64,000 bases of DNA from Tolypothrix sp. FACHB-123 (GTDB lineage Bacteria; Cyanobacteriota; Cyanobacteriia; Cyanobacteriales; Nostocaceae): positions 1 through 64,000 of the forward strand of contig NZ_JACJRE010000024.1 of NCBI RefSeq assembly GCF_014697075.1, given 5' to 3'. Within the stretch, counting starts at the first letter, position 1. Each line of letters opens with the position of its first letter. The translations under genes were made by a program, and so were the position numbers. The notes beneath the pieces were generated by a model that searched no databases, had not been told where the DNA came from, and worked only from the letters and a program-made list of their open reading frames with translations. Positions 14,782-27,043 of the stretch are shown piece after piece.

Positions 14782-16049
14782 CAAATTCTCTTTGGTAGTA
14801 GGATTGGTCTTGTTGCTTTCGCCGTAAATATTTCTTGAAATACTCTGCGCCTATGTTGTGGCGCTTCTGGGGAGATATAACCCCATAAACTTTCCCAGTA
14901 GAAAAATGAAATACCGGAAAATTTGCGATCGCGTACTACTTGTACCTGTTCTCTAATTTGGGCGATATCTACAGAATTTTTTAAAGTTCCCGTTGTAATT
15001 CCAATAGCTACCGGAATTTGACTGCGCGCAAATTCCACCGCAGGCTGTTTTAGTTCCCGAATAAAACTATTTTTATCATCCCGATAAACCTGCAAAATCA
15101 ACTCATCAACCAACCCTTTTTTTACCCAATCTTCCCAATTTTGTAAGTAATATTTGTAAGCAAAAGCTTGAGAATTAGGAGACAAAGAAATTTTCGCGTA
15201 TGGTTTAATCGCCTTCACAGCTTGATAAATTGCAGCCATAAAATCAGTAATTTTATCGGCTCGCCAACGCATCCATTCTGGGTTAAAAGGATTATTTGGC
15301 GGACTTTTACCTTCATGTTCTTGTTGATAAAGCTCAACAGTAAAAGCATCGTAACCAAACTGTACAGGCATCCCAAAATGATCGTCAAGCTGAATTCCAT
15401 CTACATCATAATTAGTCACAACTTCTACAATTAGTTCTTGAATAAACTCTTGCACTTGCGGATGTAGAGGATTGAGCCAAGCTTGCTTAGTAGTATGATT
15501 ATTGCCAATTTCTTCCAGGGGAACTTCGTTAACAGATTTAATTCCGGCTTGTCCAATTGTTAACCAATCTGTATATCTTGTAGCTAATTCCGAATTAGGT
15601 GGTGTCATGAACCCATATTCAAACCAAGGAATTACACTTATACCTTTAGGTTTAGCCAGTTTAATAAACTTAGCTAAAATATCATCTCCCCCATGCATTA
15701 ATTTGAGAACAGGTTGAGTATTTACTCCTATAATTTTTTGGGCTACTTTACTATTATAAAAAGTATGCCCGCGATTCCAGACAACAGGATAAATGGTATT
15801 GAAGTTCAGTGCTGCAAGTTGGTTAATAGCACGATTAATACCCCAAGGGACAAATAACACCCCGCTAGCAACATTAGTTAGCCAAACCCCACGAATTTCT
15901 GTTGTGGTTGGACGACTGGCTTTTTGGTCATTAACTGATTGAGAAGGAAGCGAAAATGTAATTGCAAATAATATTAATCCCAAACACAGCCAGTAACAAA
16001 AATAACGGCGGGCAAACCGATTCATCTGTAGGTTTGACTTACTTTTCAA
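14781..16049 (-). CDS. family 10-like glycoside hydrolase (GHL10), secreted
   Basis: A 422-residue protein with a basic N-terminus and one hydrophobic export segment (about 13-32), then a TIM-barrel hydrolase of the GHL10 family. Visible motifs are EIRGVWLTNV near the start, FNTIYPVVWNRG, VIPWFEYGF, WLNPLHPQVQEFI, VDGIQLDDHFG, SLSPNSQAF and ISFFYWESLWGY. These proteins are thought to act on polysaccharide or cell-wall glycans outside the cytoplasm; the substrate is unknown. It is followed, with a one-base TGATG overlap, by a membrane protein gene. Confidence 0.88.
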   Translation of the reverse strand: MKSKSNLQMNRFARRYFCYWLCLGLILFAITFSLPSQSVNDQKASRPTTTEIRGVWLTNVASGVLFVPWGINRAINQLAALNFNTIYPVVWNRGHTFYNSKVAQKIIGVNTQPVLKLMHGGDDILAKFIKLAKPKGISVIPWFEYGFMTPPNSELATRYTDWLTIGQAGIKSVNEVPLEEIGNNHTTKQAWLNPLHPQVQEFIQELIVEVVTNYDVDGIQLDDHFGMPVQFGYDAFTVELYQQEHEGKSPPNNPFNPEWMRWRADKITDFMAAIYQAVKAIKPYAKISLSPNSQAFAYKYYLQNWEDWVKKGLVDELILQVYRDDKNSFIRELKQPAVEFARSQIPVAIGITTGTLKNSVDIAQIREQVQVVRDRKFSGISFFYWESLWGYISPEAPQHRRRVFQEIFTAKATRPILLPKRI

Positions 16050-16169
16050 TGGATATCAGGAATATATATAACTACTAAATAAAATGCAATAATCCGGATT
16101 ATTTATTTATATCTAAAATAATTTGTAAATACACAAAGGCAATAGAATTATAAATTACCAAATCTAAAT

Positions 16170-16190
16170 AAGGTGGGCAATACCCACCTT
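16170..16190 (-). terminator. stem-loop terminator after glcD
   Basis: An 8-bp perfect stem AAGGTGGG/CCCACCTT with a five-base loop, followed on the minus strand by TTATTTAGATTT. It lies about 50 bases beyond the glcD stop. The U-tract is weak. Confidence 0.6.
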
Positions 16191-16238
16191 ACAGTTATTG
16201 TTATTGATAAGCACAAATAACAAATAAAAAGTTATTTT

Positions 16239-17702
16239 TTAATACTTTTCTACGCCTTCAAATTGCTTGATATTTGCTATATTTGCAGCTTCACCACAAG
16301 TTCGAGGTGTAGGAAATATTTTTTCTGGGTTGGCTAAACCTCTGGGATTAAATACTTGTCTCACCCATTGCATAGTTTCTAAATCAGTTTGACTAAACAT
16401 ATCGGGCATATAACATTTTTTATCTGCACCGATACCATGTTCGCCCGAAATACTACCGCCAACTCTCACGCAAAGTTTGAGAATTTCTCCACCTAATTCT
16501 TCCACTTTTTCTAAAGCTCCAGAGATAGCATTATCATAAAGAATTAGTGGATGTAGGTTACCATCACCTGCATGAAAAACATTGGCAACACGGTACCCAA
16601 ATTTTTGACTTAATAATTCAATTTCTTGTAACACATAGGGTAATTGTGTCCGGGGAATTACGCCATCTTGCACATAATAATCAGGACTTAAGTGTCCCGC
16701 AGCCGCGAACGCAGCTTTACGCCCTTTCCACAATTTCAAGCGCGTTTCTGGGTCGCTAGCAGAAGTCACATTTCTAGCACCATTCTGTTTACAAATATCA
16801 ATAACTCGCTGTTTATTTCCGGCAACTTCTACTTCCAAACCGTCTATTTCTATGAGTAAAATTGCTGTCGCATCGCGGGGATAACAATTTGTAGCAACAA
16901 CATCTTCCACAGCATTAATACTAAAGTTATCCATCATTTCCATACCACCAGGAATAATCCCTGCACTGATGATATCGGAAACCGCAGCACCAGCTGCTTC
17001 TACACTGGTGAAATCTGCTAACAATACACAAATTGATTCAGCGCTTTTGAGAATTTTTAAGGTAATTTCTGTAGCAATTCCCAAAGTACCTTCGGAACCA
17101 ACAAAGATACCTGTTAAATCATAACCTGGCATTTCCGGAATTTGTCCGCCAACATCAACAATTTCCCCATCGGGAAGGACGAGTTTTAAGCCTAAAACAT
17201 GGTTAGTAGTCACACCATATTTGAGACAATGTACTCCACCAGAATTTTCGGCGATGTTACCACCAATTGAGCAGATAATTTGGCTGGAAGGATCTGGTGC
17301 ATAGTAAAAACCAGCACCACTGACAGCTTGTGTTACCCAACTATTAATTACGCCTGGTTGCACTACAGCCCGTTGATTATCTAAATCAATGCTGAGTATT
17401 TGCCGCATTAAAGAAGTGACAATTAAAACTGAATTTTCTAATGGTAAAGCACCACCAGATAAACCAGTTCCCGAACCCCGCGCAATAAAGGGAAGGGAAT
17501 ATTGGTTACATATCTTTACAGCTGCTGCAACTTGTTCTGTAGTTCTTGGTAGTACAACAATAGCCGGACGTTGACGATAGCCGGTTAAACCATCACACTC
17601 ATAAGTGATGAGTTCTTCGCGCCGTTGTACCACGCCATTTTTACCAAGAACAGCCTCAAAAGCGTTAACGATTAATTTCCAGTTACGTTGTTGGGTAAGC
17701 AT
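16239..17702 (-). CDS. glcD: glycolate oxidase/dehydrogenase FAD-binding subunit
   Basis: An FAD-linked oxidase of the GlcD/D-lactate dehydrogenase family that oxidises glycolate to glyoxylate in photorespiration. It shows the PCMH-type FAD domain (ARGSGTGLSGGALP, PDPSSQ, GGNIAENSGG, KYGVTTNHVLG) and the C-terminal cap with NVFHAGDGNLHPLILYD and GSISGEHGIG. Length is about 487 residues from ATG 17702 (MLTQQRNWK); a GTG at 17726 would add eight residues. No ribosome binding site separates the two. glcE and glcF are not adjacent, as is usual in cyanobacteria. Confidence 0.93.
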   Translation of the reverse strand: MLTQQRNWKLIVNAFEAVLGKNGVVQRREELITYECDGLTGYRQRPAIVVLPRTTEQVAAAVKICNQYSLPFIARGSGTGLSGGALPLENSVLIVTSLMRQILSIDLDNQRAVVQPGVINSWVTQAVSGAGFYYAPDPSSQIICSIGGNIAENSGGVHCLKYGVTTNHVLGLKLVLPDGEIVDVGGQIPEMPGYDLTGIFVGSEGTLGIATEITLKILKSAESICVLLADFTSVEAAGAAVSDIISAGIIPGGMEMMDNFSINAVEDVVATNCYPRDATAILLIEIDGLEVEVAGNKQRVIDICKQNGARNVTSASDPETRLKLWKGRKAAFAAAGHLSPDYYVQDGVIPRTQLPYVLQEIELLSQKFGYRVANVFHAGDGNLHPLILYDNAISGALEKVEELGGEILKLCVRVGGSISGEHGIGADKKCYMPDMFSQTDLETMQWVRQVFNPRGLANPEKIFPTPRTCGEAANIANIKQFEGVEKY

Positions 17703-17868
17703 AAGTGTTGTGTAATGGGGATGCACTGGTAATGCTAAAGAATATTGTGACAGGAGTTACAGGGAAGCGATCGCATTTTTAGCATTGTTTTCCTGAGTGC
17801 GATCGCCTTCTTCCTATCTATCTCATCGACTAAGCTATAGATAATGCCCTCAAATAGTCGATAAAGTC

Positions 17869-18294
17869 ATGGTTGAGCAACTTCTAATCAATGATGATGA
17901 TTACTATAGCGATCCTATTTCAGTTGTGAAAAATATCGGTTTTGGCTGTTGACTGTTGACTGTTAACTGTCAACGGTTAACATTCAACAACCCTGTTATT
18001 TACTATATTGTATACGATCCTACCCAACAGTTAGGAAATAAAATATTTTACGTTTATGAATTAAGAGGCAGATGCTACTTTGAAACTCCAGAAACTTGGT
18101 GAGAACAAGTTAGTTTAGGCGTGACTCTCTGGGAAGGTAAATTTGAAAATAGACAAGATACCTGGTTGCGCTGGTGCGATCGAAATGGTGGTGTTTTAGC
18201 AACTGGTGATGAGCTTGCTGAACAAGCAGAAAATCGCGCTCAATTATTAGCAGAAGGACTGAGATCTATGGGTATAGATCCGGAAAATCTCTAG
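17869..18294 (+). pseudogene. broken Uma2-family (DUF820) gene
   Basis: The frame starts as MVEQLLINDDDYYSDP and is cut by a TTGACTG/AACGGTTAAC repeat inserted at about 17946-17990, which brings a stop. Reading then resumes as PVIYYIVYDPTQQLG...VYELRGRCYFETPETW, is broken by an in-frame TGA, and ends LGVTLWEGKFENRQDTWLRW...LLAEGLRSMGIDPENL. These are the C-terminal motifs of the Uma2 putative restriction-endonuclease family, abundant in cyanobacteria. Its N-terminal catalytic half is missing. At least two disabling changes show it is not functional. Confidence 0.8.
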
Positions 18295-18665
18295 CAATAT
18301 TTGTAGGATAGATATTACCCGCCGAAACCCAGATATGGTGAGCATTATCCAATGTCAAGGCTGGAGTCTCACCAAAGCATTAGCTACCCTATATATACAA
18401 ATATTTTTGGTGAATTCAAAGTTTATTACTAAATACTTATATAATTAACTAATGTTGTAAAACTCAACTTTAGAGTTTAAATAAATGTAATAACTTATAT
18501 TCTTGAGAATTATTGCTTTAAAATTATTTAATCAATAACTTAGAATCCTGCAACAATTTTGTTGGTAAATAATCAGTTAAATTTGGCAAACACATTAATT
18601 GTTTGCATTCAAAGCATATATCATCATTGATTTAATTTACTATTTAAGACAAATGAGGTCAGCGG
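18295..18665. other. intergenic, no feature seen
   Basis: AT-rich spacer between the Uma2 pseudogene and the cyclase gene; probably holds the cyclase promoter, but I cannot pick out a convincing one. Confidence 0.5.
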
Positions 18666-20516
18666 ATGGAGCGGTGGATTTCTCGCTTGTCGAAGTTTTT
18701 ATTAAATTTGCTGTTTAAACAAACAGTATTGATTCTCCTTTTGTTGTTTGCCATTGGCGTGGGTGTAGCTTTAGCGAATATGTCTAATCTTTCCAATAAA
18801 CTGATGGAATCCCAAGCAATGACAAATGCTGAATTACAAGCCCAATCAATTATGGATGCTTGGAAACTTTATAGTAATTCAGCCGCCGATCGCGCCAAAA
18901 AAGTCAAAGGGATTACCATTACTCACGACTATCCGATCGTAGAAGGTGCAATTCCTCCACCCGCAACCTATGCTATAGAACTAGGAAAAAATATCAGTGT
19001 CAAACAACAGGGAATGTCAGTCCGTCTATACAGTGATTACCCTTTTACTTGGCGAAAAGTTGATGGTGGTATCAAAGATGATTTTGAAAAAAAAGCACTC
19101 AGCTACTTGAGAGCACATCCTGAAGAGAAAAATTTTGCTCTCATGGAAAGAAATAACGGTCGTATCTTATGGCGCTATGGCGAACCAGTGCGTATGGAGG
19201 CGACTTGTGTTGCTTGTCATAACACCGATCCCAATAGCCCCAAGAAAGATTGGCAAGTGGGAGATGTACGCGGAGTTTTATCGATTACTCAATCTTTAGA
19301 TAGTTTTACGGAACAAACAAATAAGAGTTTGCAAACCACATTTGCGATGTTGGGAGGGTTATCTGTATTAGGGCTGACTGGCTTAACTTTAGTTATTAGT
19401 AGACTGCGTCAAACTGCTAAAGAGTTAGAAGTGCGTGTAACAGAACGTACTGCCGATTTAGCACAAGCCAACCAAGACTTAGAACAAAGAAATTCACTGA
19501 TTCGTCAGGTGTTTGGACGTTACCTCAGCGATGAAATTGTCAAAAACCTCCTAGACAGTCCCGAAGGCTTGAAACTGGGTGGTGAAAGGCGGAAAATCAC
19601 GATTCTGACCTCTGATTTAAGAGGATTCACAGCCATAGCAGAGCGATCGCAACCTGAAGAAGTCATTACCATCCTCAACATCTATCTAGAATACATGGCC
19701 GATGTCATTACCCAGTACAACGGAACTATTAACGAATTCATGGGTGATGGCATTTTAGTTTTATTTGGTGCGCCGATGCCAAAAGAAAATGATGCAGCAC
19801 AAGCTGTAGCTTGCGCCTGTGGGATGCAATTAGCAATGGATGCTGTGAATCAAAAATTGAAAAACCTAGGTTTTCCCCAATTAGACATGGGAATTGGAAT
19901 TAATACCGGACTAGTAATTTTAGGAAATATTGGTTCAGAAAAACGCACTAAATATGGCATTGTCGGTAGTGAAGTTAACCTAACTTACCGCATTGAATCT
20001 TATACAACAGGCGGTGAAATCCTGATTTCTGAAGAGACATTAAAAGCCGCTGGATCGATTGTCAAAGTTAATGGACACAGACAAGTAAAACCTAAAGGTG
20101 TCAAACAGCCAGTTACTATCTATGAAGTGTATGGTATTAGTGGAGATTACAACTTATTTTTATCTAGAGAGGAAGAAGAGTTTTTCCCAATTTCGGGAAT
20201 TATTCCCATACAATACACATTTTTAGAAGAAAAGCACATTAGTTCAAATATATTCCTTGGAAATATAGTCGAACTATCAGCTAAGGGTGCTAAAGTTCGC
20301 ATTGAAAACTCAGAAATCAGTTCTTTACCACCTGCACAGACAAATATCAAGCTCAATTTCTCAGTGCCAAATATATCCCCAGAACTGAGAGAAGATATTT
20401 ATGCTAAGGTCTTAGATAAAGAAGCCGAAAATGGCAGTTTTTATATCCATTTCACCGCCAAACCTCCGGCTGTTAAAGCTAGATTAGATGCTATATACGA
20501 ATCGATAAAAGGTTAG
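18666..20516 (+). CDS. DUF3365 haem-motif sensor / class III adenylate cyclase / PilZ-like protein
   Basis: A 616-residue protein. TM1 (19-38) and TM2 (about 224-245) flank an extracytoplasmic DUF3365 (Tll0287-like) domain carrying a c-type haem motif CVACH at 181-185. A short coiled coil (255-280) leads to a class III cyclase domain (about 305-465): metal Asp317 (TSDLRGF), Asp361 (FMGDG), and the KRTKYGIVGSEVNLTYRIES region with Lys and Arg for adenine and transition-state binding. The C-terminal 110 residues (505-616) look PilZ-like, with IVELSAKGAKV resembling the NxSxxG motif, but I see no RxxxR. I infer a redox- or ligand-controlled cAMP producer. No neighbour hints at the target. Confidence 0.88.
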   Translation: MERWISRLSKFLLNLLFKQTVLILLLLFAIGVGVALANMSNLSNKLMESQAMTNAELQAQSIMDAWKLYSNSAADRAKKVKGITITHDYPIVEGAIPPPATYAIELGKNISVKQQGMSVRLYSDYPFTWRKVDGGIKDDFEKKALSYLRAHPEEKNFALMERNNGRILWRYGEPVRMEATCVACHNTDPNSPKKDWQVGDVRGVLSITQSLDSFTEQTNKSLQTTFAMLGGLSVLGLTGLTLVISRLRQTAKELEVRVTERTADLAQANQDLEQRNSLIRQVFGRYLSDEIVKNLLDSPEGLKLGGERRKITILTSDLRGFTAIAERSQPEEVITILNIYLEYMADVITQYNGTINEFMGDGILVLFGAPMPKENDAAQAVACACGMQLAMDAVNQKLKNLGFPQLDMGIGINTGLVILGNIGSEKRTKYGIVGSEVNLTYRIESYTTGGEILISEETLKAAGSIVKVNGHRQVKPKGVKQPVTIYEVYGISGDYNLFLSREEEEFFPISGIIPIQYTFLEEKHISSNIFLGNIVELSAKGAKVRIENSEISSLPPAQTNIKLNFSVPNISPELREDIYAKVLDKEAENGSFYIHFTAKPPAVKARLDAIYESIKG

Positions 20517-20519
20517 TTT

Positions 20520-21416
20520 TCATTTTTCAATAAACTGCTTGACACGCTGCAAGACTTTCATAAATAAATCGGCATCGTCAGCATTAAACCACTCAATTTG
20601 CGGATATGCTTTAAACCAAGTGCGTTGTCGCTTAGCAAATTGTCGCGTATGTAAAACTATTAATTCTTGCGCTGATGCTAAAGAAATTTCCCCAGCCAAA
20701 TACTGCTTAATTTCTTGATATCCTAAAGTATTTAATAACGGTAAATCAACACCATATTTCTCACAAAGTCCATCGACTTCAGCAACTAATCCATCGGCGA
20801 GCATTTGTGCGGTACGCTTGTGAATGCGTAGCTGTATAGCCTCCGGATCGCAGTCTAAACCAATTTGCAAAATTGGGTAATCTGGTGGATTCTCCCCTTG
20901 TTGGGCGGAAATAGGTATTCCCGTAACATAATACACTTCTAAAGCTCTTAAAGTCCTAACTGTGTCATGAGAATGAATTTTTTGTGTAGCAATAGGATCA
21001 ACTTGCTGCAACATAGCGTAAAGTTGATTTTGATCAATTTGTGAGAGTTGCGATCGCAATTCTAATTGCGGTGCTACCCTGGGAATTTTCATTCCTTGGA
21101 CAATAGAACGTATGTATAAACCTGTACCCCCAACTAGCAATAAAGGAGAACTTGAAATAGAAGCGATTAAATCTTGCGCTTTTTCTTGATAATCTGCTAC
21201 CGTCATCGTGTCTGTGGGAGCGCAGATATCTATTAAATAGTGCGGCACTAATTTTTGTTCTGCCAAAGTCGGCTTGGCTGTGCCAATATTAAACTCGCAG
21301 TAAACTTGGCGAGAATCTGCACTGAGGATCGCAGTATCCAGTTCCCTGGCTAAAGTCAAAGCCAAACCAGATTTACCTGTCGCCGTTGCTCCACAAATCA
21401 CAACTAATTTAGTCAT
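20520..21416 (-). CDS. miaA: tRNA dimethylallyltransferase
   Basis: Adds a dimethylallyl group to A37 of tRNAs reading UNN codons. A P-loop variant (GATATGKSGLA), the ADSRQVY motif, IGTAKPT, GGTGLYIRS and the C-terminal HTRQFAKRQRTWF tRNA-binding region are all visible. Length 298 residues is normal. It is convergent with the cyclase gene, with the two stop codons only about three bases apart. A stretch of CTAGTCC/CTAGCCC-type and AGTCAAT-type heptamers at about 21420-21510 separates it from the divergent gyrB. Confidence 0.95.
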   Translation of the reverse strand: MTKLVVICGATATGKSGLALTLARELDTAILSADSRQVYCEFNIGTAKPTLAEQKLVPHYLIDICAPTDTMTVADYQEKAQDLIASISSSPLLLVGGTGLYIRSIVQGMKIPRVAPQLELRSQLSQIDQNQLYAMLQQVDPIATQKIHSHDTVRTLRALEVYYVTGIPISAQQGENPPDYPILQIGLDCDPEAIQLRIHKRTAQMLADGLVAEVDGLCEKYGVDLPLLNTLGYQEIKQYLAGEISLASAQELIVLHTRQFAKRQRTWFKAYPQIEWFNADDADLFMKVLQRVKQFIEK

Positions 21417-21417
21417 T

Positions 21418-21512
21418 TGTCAATAGTCAATGGTCAATAGTCAACAGTCAATTATTATTCATCCTTCTTGTCCCTAACCCCTAGCCCCTAGTCCCTAGCC
21501 CCTAACAAGGGT
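21418..21512. repeat. two heptanucleotide STRR runs (AGTCAAT and CCCTAGC types)
   Basis: Degenerate AGTCAAT/GGTCAAT units followed by CCCTAACCCCTAGCCCCTAG-type units, in the divergent spacer between miaA and gyrB. Confidence 0.75.
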
Positions 21513-21609
21513 GCAGTCCCTGTATAAACCTCCCACAAAATTGCCCTACAGACGCTAGCAAGGCTTTTGTGTTAAAATTTTGGAGTGATTTGACTTTTTT
21601 GCCATTTAA

Positions 21610-23580
<1,971 letters not shown>

Positions 23581-23629
23581 ATTCTGCTAATAGTTAACTT
23601 TTTTGTAGGTTTTTTACATTAAATTACAG

Positions 23630-23655
23630 GGCGCGGTTAACGCGCCTTATTTATT
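23630..23655 (+). terminator. GC stem-loop after gyrB
   Basis: GGCGCG/CGCGCC stem with a five-base loop followed by TTATTTATT, 50 bases beyond the gyrB stop. The tail is only moderately U-rich. Confidence 0.55.
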
Positions 23656-25354
23656 GGCTTTAACCACTTAATATATATTCACACTATGCGCCATTGATTA
23701 AGAATTGATACTCTTGGGGCTGGGCAGTGCGATTTTAGACATTGCCTGTAATATTTGGTTAATTGCATTAGTTTTGTGAGCGGAAAAATTCTCTGCATCT
23801 GCGTACCTGCAAATCTTTGTGTTAGCTTCATCAAGCTCTCATAATTACCCTATGTAATCTTTTACAGTAGGTTTTCATCTGAGTAAATTCTCTGGTTTTC
23901 CTTGTCAGCTAAGCTTAGTCGCAACTCGATTTCCGTCAAGTAGTTGGTAGATTCATATTAGTCAACGTTAAAGCCGTCACTACATACCCAAGAAAATTGC
24001 TGAAGCAAGTTAGATAATCAGGATTGATTGATACAATAGATAAACATTAATTACAAAGATCGTAAAATTCATTGAAATCCTTGAATACATATAAATTTTT
24101 TTTTGTCAAGTTATGGTTTGCAGTGGCAGTAATTGAGTATAGGCAAGCTTGCTAGCTTCATCTCTATTTGATGAAAACTCAAAAGTAATACTTAACGGAT
24201 ACAGGTATATTTGCCCCATGAGTCAGAAAAGTATTTGTTATGCTGAAAGAGCAAAGCTAAAGTTTATATACTCTGACGCATTTGCTATGCAACTTCAAGA
24301 CTAATCATTCAACATCAGTCCAATCGGTCACTGGAAACTGGGTATTAAAATTTACAAAATTTTTACCTAAATTAAATTTTCAACTAAGTATCCAACCCAC
24401 CATCTCAATTTTTAGTTCTTCAAAGAGCAAATAATTGAGCGTCAATGATGTCAAATCTTTAATGAATTGATTAAAATATCGTTGGATACAATAGGAAAAG
24501 TTTGTCAAGGTTCATAGGGCTGAAATCGCAGTAGTGCGCTAACGTGTGAATAAGGCCAAATAGTTGAATCCAAATCGATCTTCTATCAGGCGGATTTAAC
24601 CCTTACCTCAACTCCTCAGTTTGGGTAACTAGTACACACAATATCGAGTCCTTGAAGGCAAACATTATCATATTAGCTGTATCTACCTAGCGGGATATTT
24701 CACTTTAGCTTCACGAACTGAGTACTTTATGAAGGAAATGTAAAAATACCTGCGCTATTGCTTCTAACTTGAGTTAATATAAAATGCGCTGTTTCTCAGT
24801 AATTAATGTTGTGCATTCTACTTAGAAACTTGCATCAACAGGTGTAGTTACTTTTTAAAGTAATGACAATGCCACTGCAATTCCAAAAAAGTTTCAGAAA
24901 AGATTTAAGGGTATGACTACCATTTTGAAGTTCTTTTTGATAATAGTGGCTTTACCTGTGTTCGGGGCTAAAAGATTAACACACAAAAAGAGTGCAATTT
25001 CTGTGAAACAGGCTACAATCGGAACAGTCTTTACGGAAAAAATCTATCCTCAGTTATGTTTATTTAACTGTAGTGGTAAATTTTTTTATCAAGACATGTC
25101 TTTTTTGAGACAAGTTCGTTAAAGGTAATATGCGAGAACAATACGCATACCCTTTACTAAGGTGAGTAAGTCAGCAACAACAGCGATTTTCACACTTAGT
25201 AAAAAACTCCTCCAAAGGAGAAAGAAAATTTCCGAAAATATCTCAGCTAACCCAGCCAAAAAAATATTTTCGGTAGTAAACTAGCTCAATTAATAAGAGC
25301 AGTAAACACAACATCTTGAGTAATTGATTCTGCAAGGAGCATGAGGAACGCGGC
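23656..25354. promoter_or_regulatory. 1.7 kb leader/intergenic region upstream of the principal sigma factor gene
   Basis: No gene in this stretch can be supported: the only short plus-strand frame of note (24913-25122) has no ribosome binding site and no family motif. Long leaders with several start sites are known for principal sigma factor genes of filamentous cyanobacteria, and I infer the same here. Near the gene the region has many short AT-rich stretches but no clean consensus promoter. Confidence 0.45.
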
Positions 25355-26533
25355 ATGAACCAGGCTAACAACGTACTCGAAAGCATTTATCAGCCTGACC
25401 TAGAAATGATAAATCAGCCTGATCTCGAGTTAGATCCATTGTTAATCGACGACGAAGTCGATGAGGACTTATTGCTCAGCGATGAAGGCGAAATTGATGA
25501 GTTTTTAGAGCCTCAGTCTGATGAGGACGACGCAAAGTCTGGAAAAGCCGCTAAGTCGCGTCGTCGGACACAAAGCAAGAAAAAGCACTATACCGAAGAT
25601 TCGATTCGGCTTTACTTGCAAGAAATCGGCCGAATTCGTTTGTTGCGGGCAGACGAAGAAATTGAATTGGCGCGAAAAATCGCTGAATTGTTGGAATTAG
25701 AGCGGATCAGAGAAAAGCTTTCCGAACAGTTGGATCGCGATCCTAAAGATAGCGAATGGGCAGAAGCTGTGCAATTGCCATTGTCAGCGTTTCGCTACAA
25801 GCTGCATATTGGTCGCCGGGCAAAAGATAAGATGGTGCAATCCAACCTGCGCCTTGTAGTTTCAATTGCCAAGAAATATATGAATCGGGGCTTATCCTTC
25901 CAAGATTTAATTCAAGAAGGAAGTCTTGGGTTGATTCGGGCCGCAGAAAAGTTTGACCATGAAAAAGGTTATAAGTTTTCTACCTACGCTACATGGTGGA
26001 TTCGCCAAGCCATAACCAGAGCGATAGCAGATCAATCTCGTACCATTCGTCTTCCTGTTCACCTTTACGAAACCATCTCTCGAATTAAGAAAACCACCAA
26101 GCTGCTTTCTCAAGAAATGGGACGTAAACCCACAGAAGAGGAAATTGCTACTCGCATGGAAATGACAATTGAGAAATTACGCTTTATTGCTAAATCGGCT
26201 CAATTGCCAATTTCTTTAGAAACACCAATTGGGAAAGAAGAAGATTCTCGCTTAGGTGATTTTATTGAATCCGATGGTGAGACACCAGAAGATCAAGTTT
26301 CCAAAAATTTGTTGCGCGAAGATTTGGAAAAAGTCCTCGACAGTCTTAGCCCTCGTGAAAGAGATGTTTTGAGATTGCGCTACGGTTTAGATGATGGGCG
26401 GATGAAGACTTTAGAAGAAATTGGTCAGATTTTTAACGTTACTCGCGAACGCATTCGCCAAATTGAAGCGAAAGCACTCCGCAAGTTACGCCACCCAAAT
26501 CGCAATAGTGTTCTGAAGGAATATATCCGTTAA
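25355..26533 (+). CDS. sigA: RNA polymerase principal sigma factor (SigA/RpoD)
   Basis: 392 residues. An acidic region 1-like N-terminus ([19 protein letters not shown]), then region 1.2 ([16 protein letters not shown]), region 2 ([33 protein letters not shown], split by the limit here, and [14 protein letters not shown]), region 3, and region 4 with [14 protein letters not shown] and [19 protein letters not shown]. The length and acidic N-terminus fit the group 1 SigA of cyanobacteria rather than a group 2 factor. A GAGGAA lies just before the ATG. It is monocistronic, with a stem-loop terminator at 26604-26636. Confidence 0.95.
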   Translation: MNQANNVLESIYQPDLEMINQPDLELDPLLIDDEVDEDLLLSDEGEIDEFLEPQSDEDDAKSGKAAKSRRRTQSKKKHYTEDSIRLYLQEIGRIRLLRADEEIELARKIAELLELERIREKLSEQLDRDPKDSEWAEAVQLPLSAFRYKLHIGRRAKDKMVQSNLRLVVSIAKKYMNRGLSFQDLIQEGSLGLIRAAEKFDHEKGYKFSTYATWWIRQAITRAIADQSRTIRLPVHLYETISRIKKTTKLLSQEMGRKPTEEEIATRMEMTIEKLRFIAKSAQLPISLETPIGKEEDSRLGDFIESDGETPEDQVSKNLLREDLEKVLDSLSPRERDVLRLRYGLDDGRMKTLEEIGQIFNVTRERIRQIEAKALRKLRHPNRNSVLKEYIR

Positions 26534-26603
26534 TCATTAGTCGCTGGTTATTAGTCATTAATATTTGGCTAATGACTATAACCAAACACAAATTAGCAAC
26601 AGT

Positions 26604-26636
26604 AAAAAACTTCATCGCTTGTGGGTGAGGTTTTTT
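26604..26636 (+). terminator. rho-independent terminator after sigA
   Basis: AAAAAACTTCA...TGAGGTTTTTT stem-loop with a run of T, about 70 bases after the stop. A second hairpin (GGTTATTAGTCATTA with TAATGACTATAACC) lies between them at about 26545-26583. Confidence 0.8.
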
Positions 26637-26730
26637 ATTTGGTCATTAGCTTTGTAGCTTGGGCTTAGCTTGTGTAAACCCAACAATTATAAAACTTTGA
26701 TGTGTTGGTTTACCCTACGGGAAGCCCTTC

Positions 26731-26780
26731 GGGTTCGGCAGTTGCTTCAAGTCGGGGAACCCGCCCAACGCACTGCCTCA
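26731..26780. repeat. dispersed repeat (GGCAGTTGC...ACTGCC type), copy 1
   Basis: A 50-base sequence found again at 62941-62990 in the same orientation with three or four differences. It contains complementary ends GGCAGT/ACTGCC and GGGGAACCC inside. Upstream, 26672-26712 is a further hairpin (GTAAACC...GGTTTAC). From 26637 to 27043 I see no gene. Confidence 0.85.
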
Positions 26781-27043
26781 CCGCTCCGCGTCTATGTCTG
26801 TTAACCCAACCAGCATTCGTATCATATTCGTGTGAATTGGTATAACAACTGACCAACCTGGAATAAAGAACCTGGCGATGTTTTTATCCCCAGGTTTTTC
26901 ATTTGTAGTTAATTTTGTATTTTAATGCTTGAACAACAGTCTGATGGCAAAAGCTTTGAATCCAAAACTATTTACCTTTACAACTGTTAGCTATTGACTT
27001 GTCCTAAAAGTACTTCGAGAATCTCAAATCCAAAAAATTGGGA

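Noticed and set aside
24913-25122. Small hydrophobic protein before sigA
   Set aside because: No ribosome binding site, no family motif, and composition like the surrounding leader.
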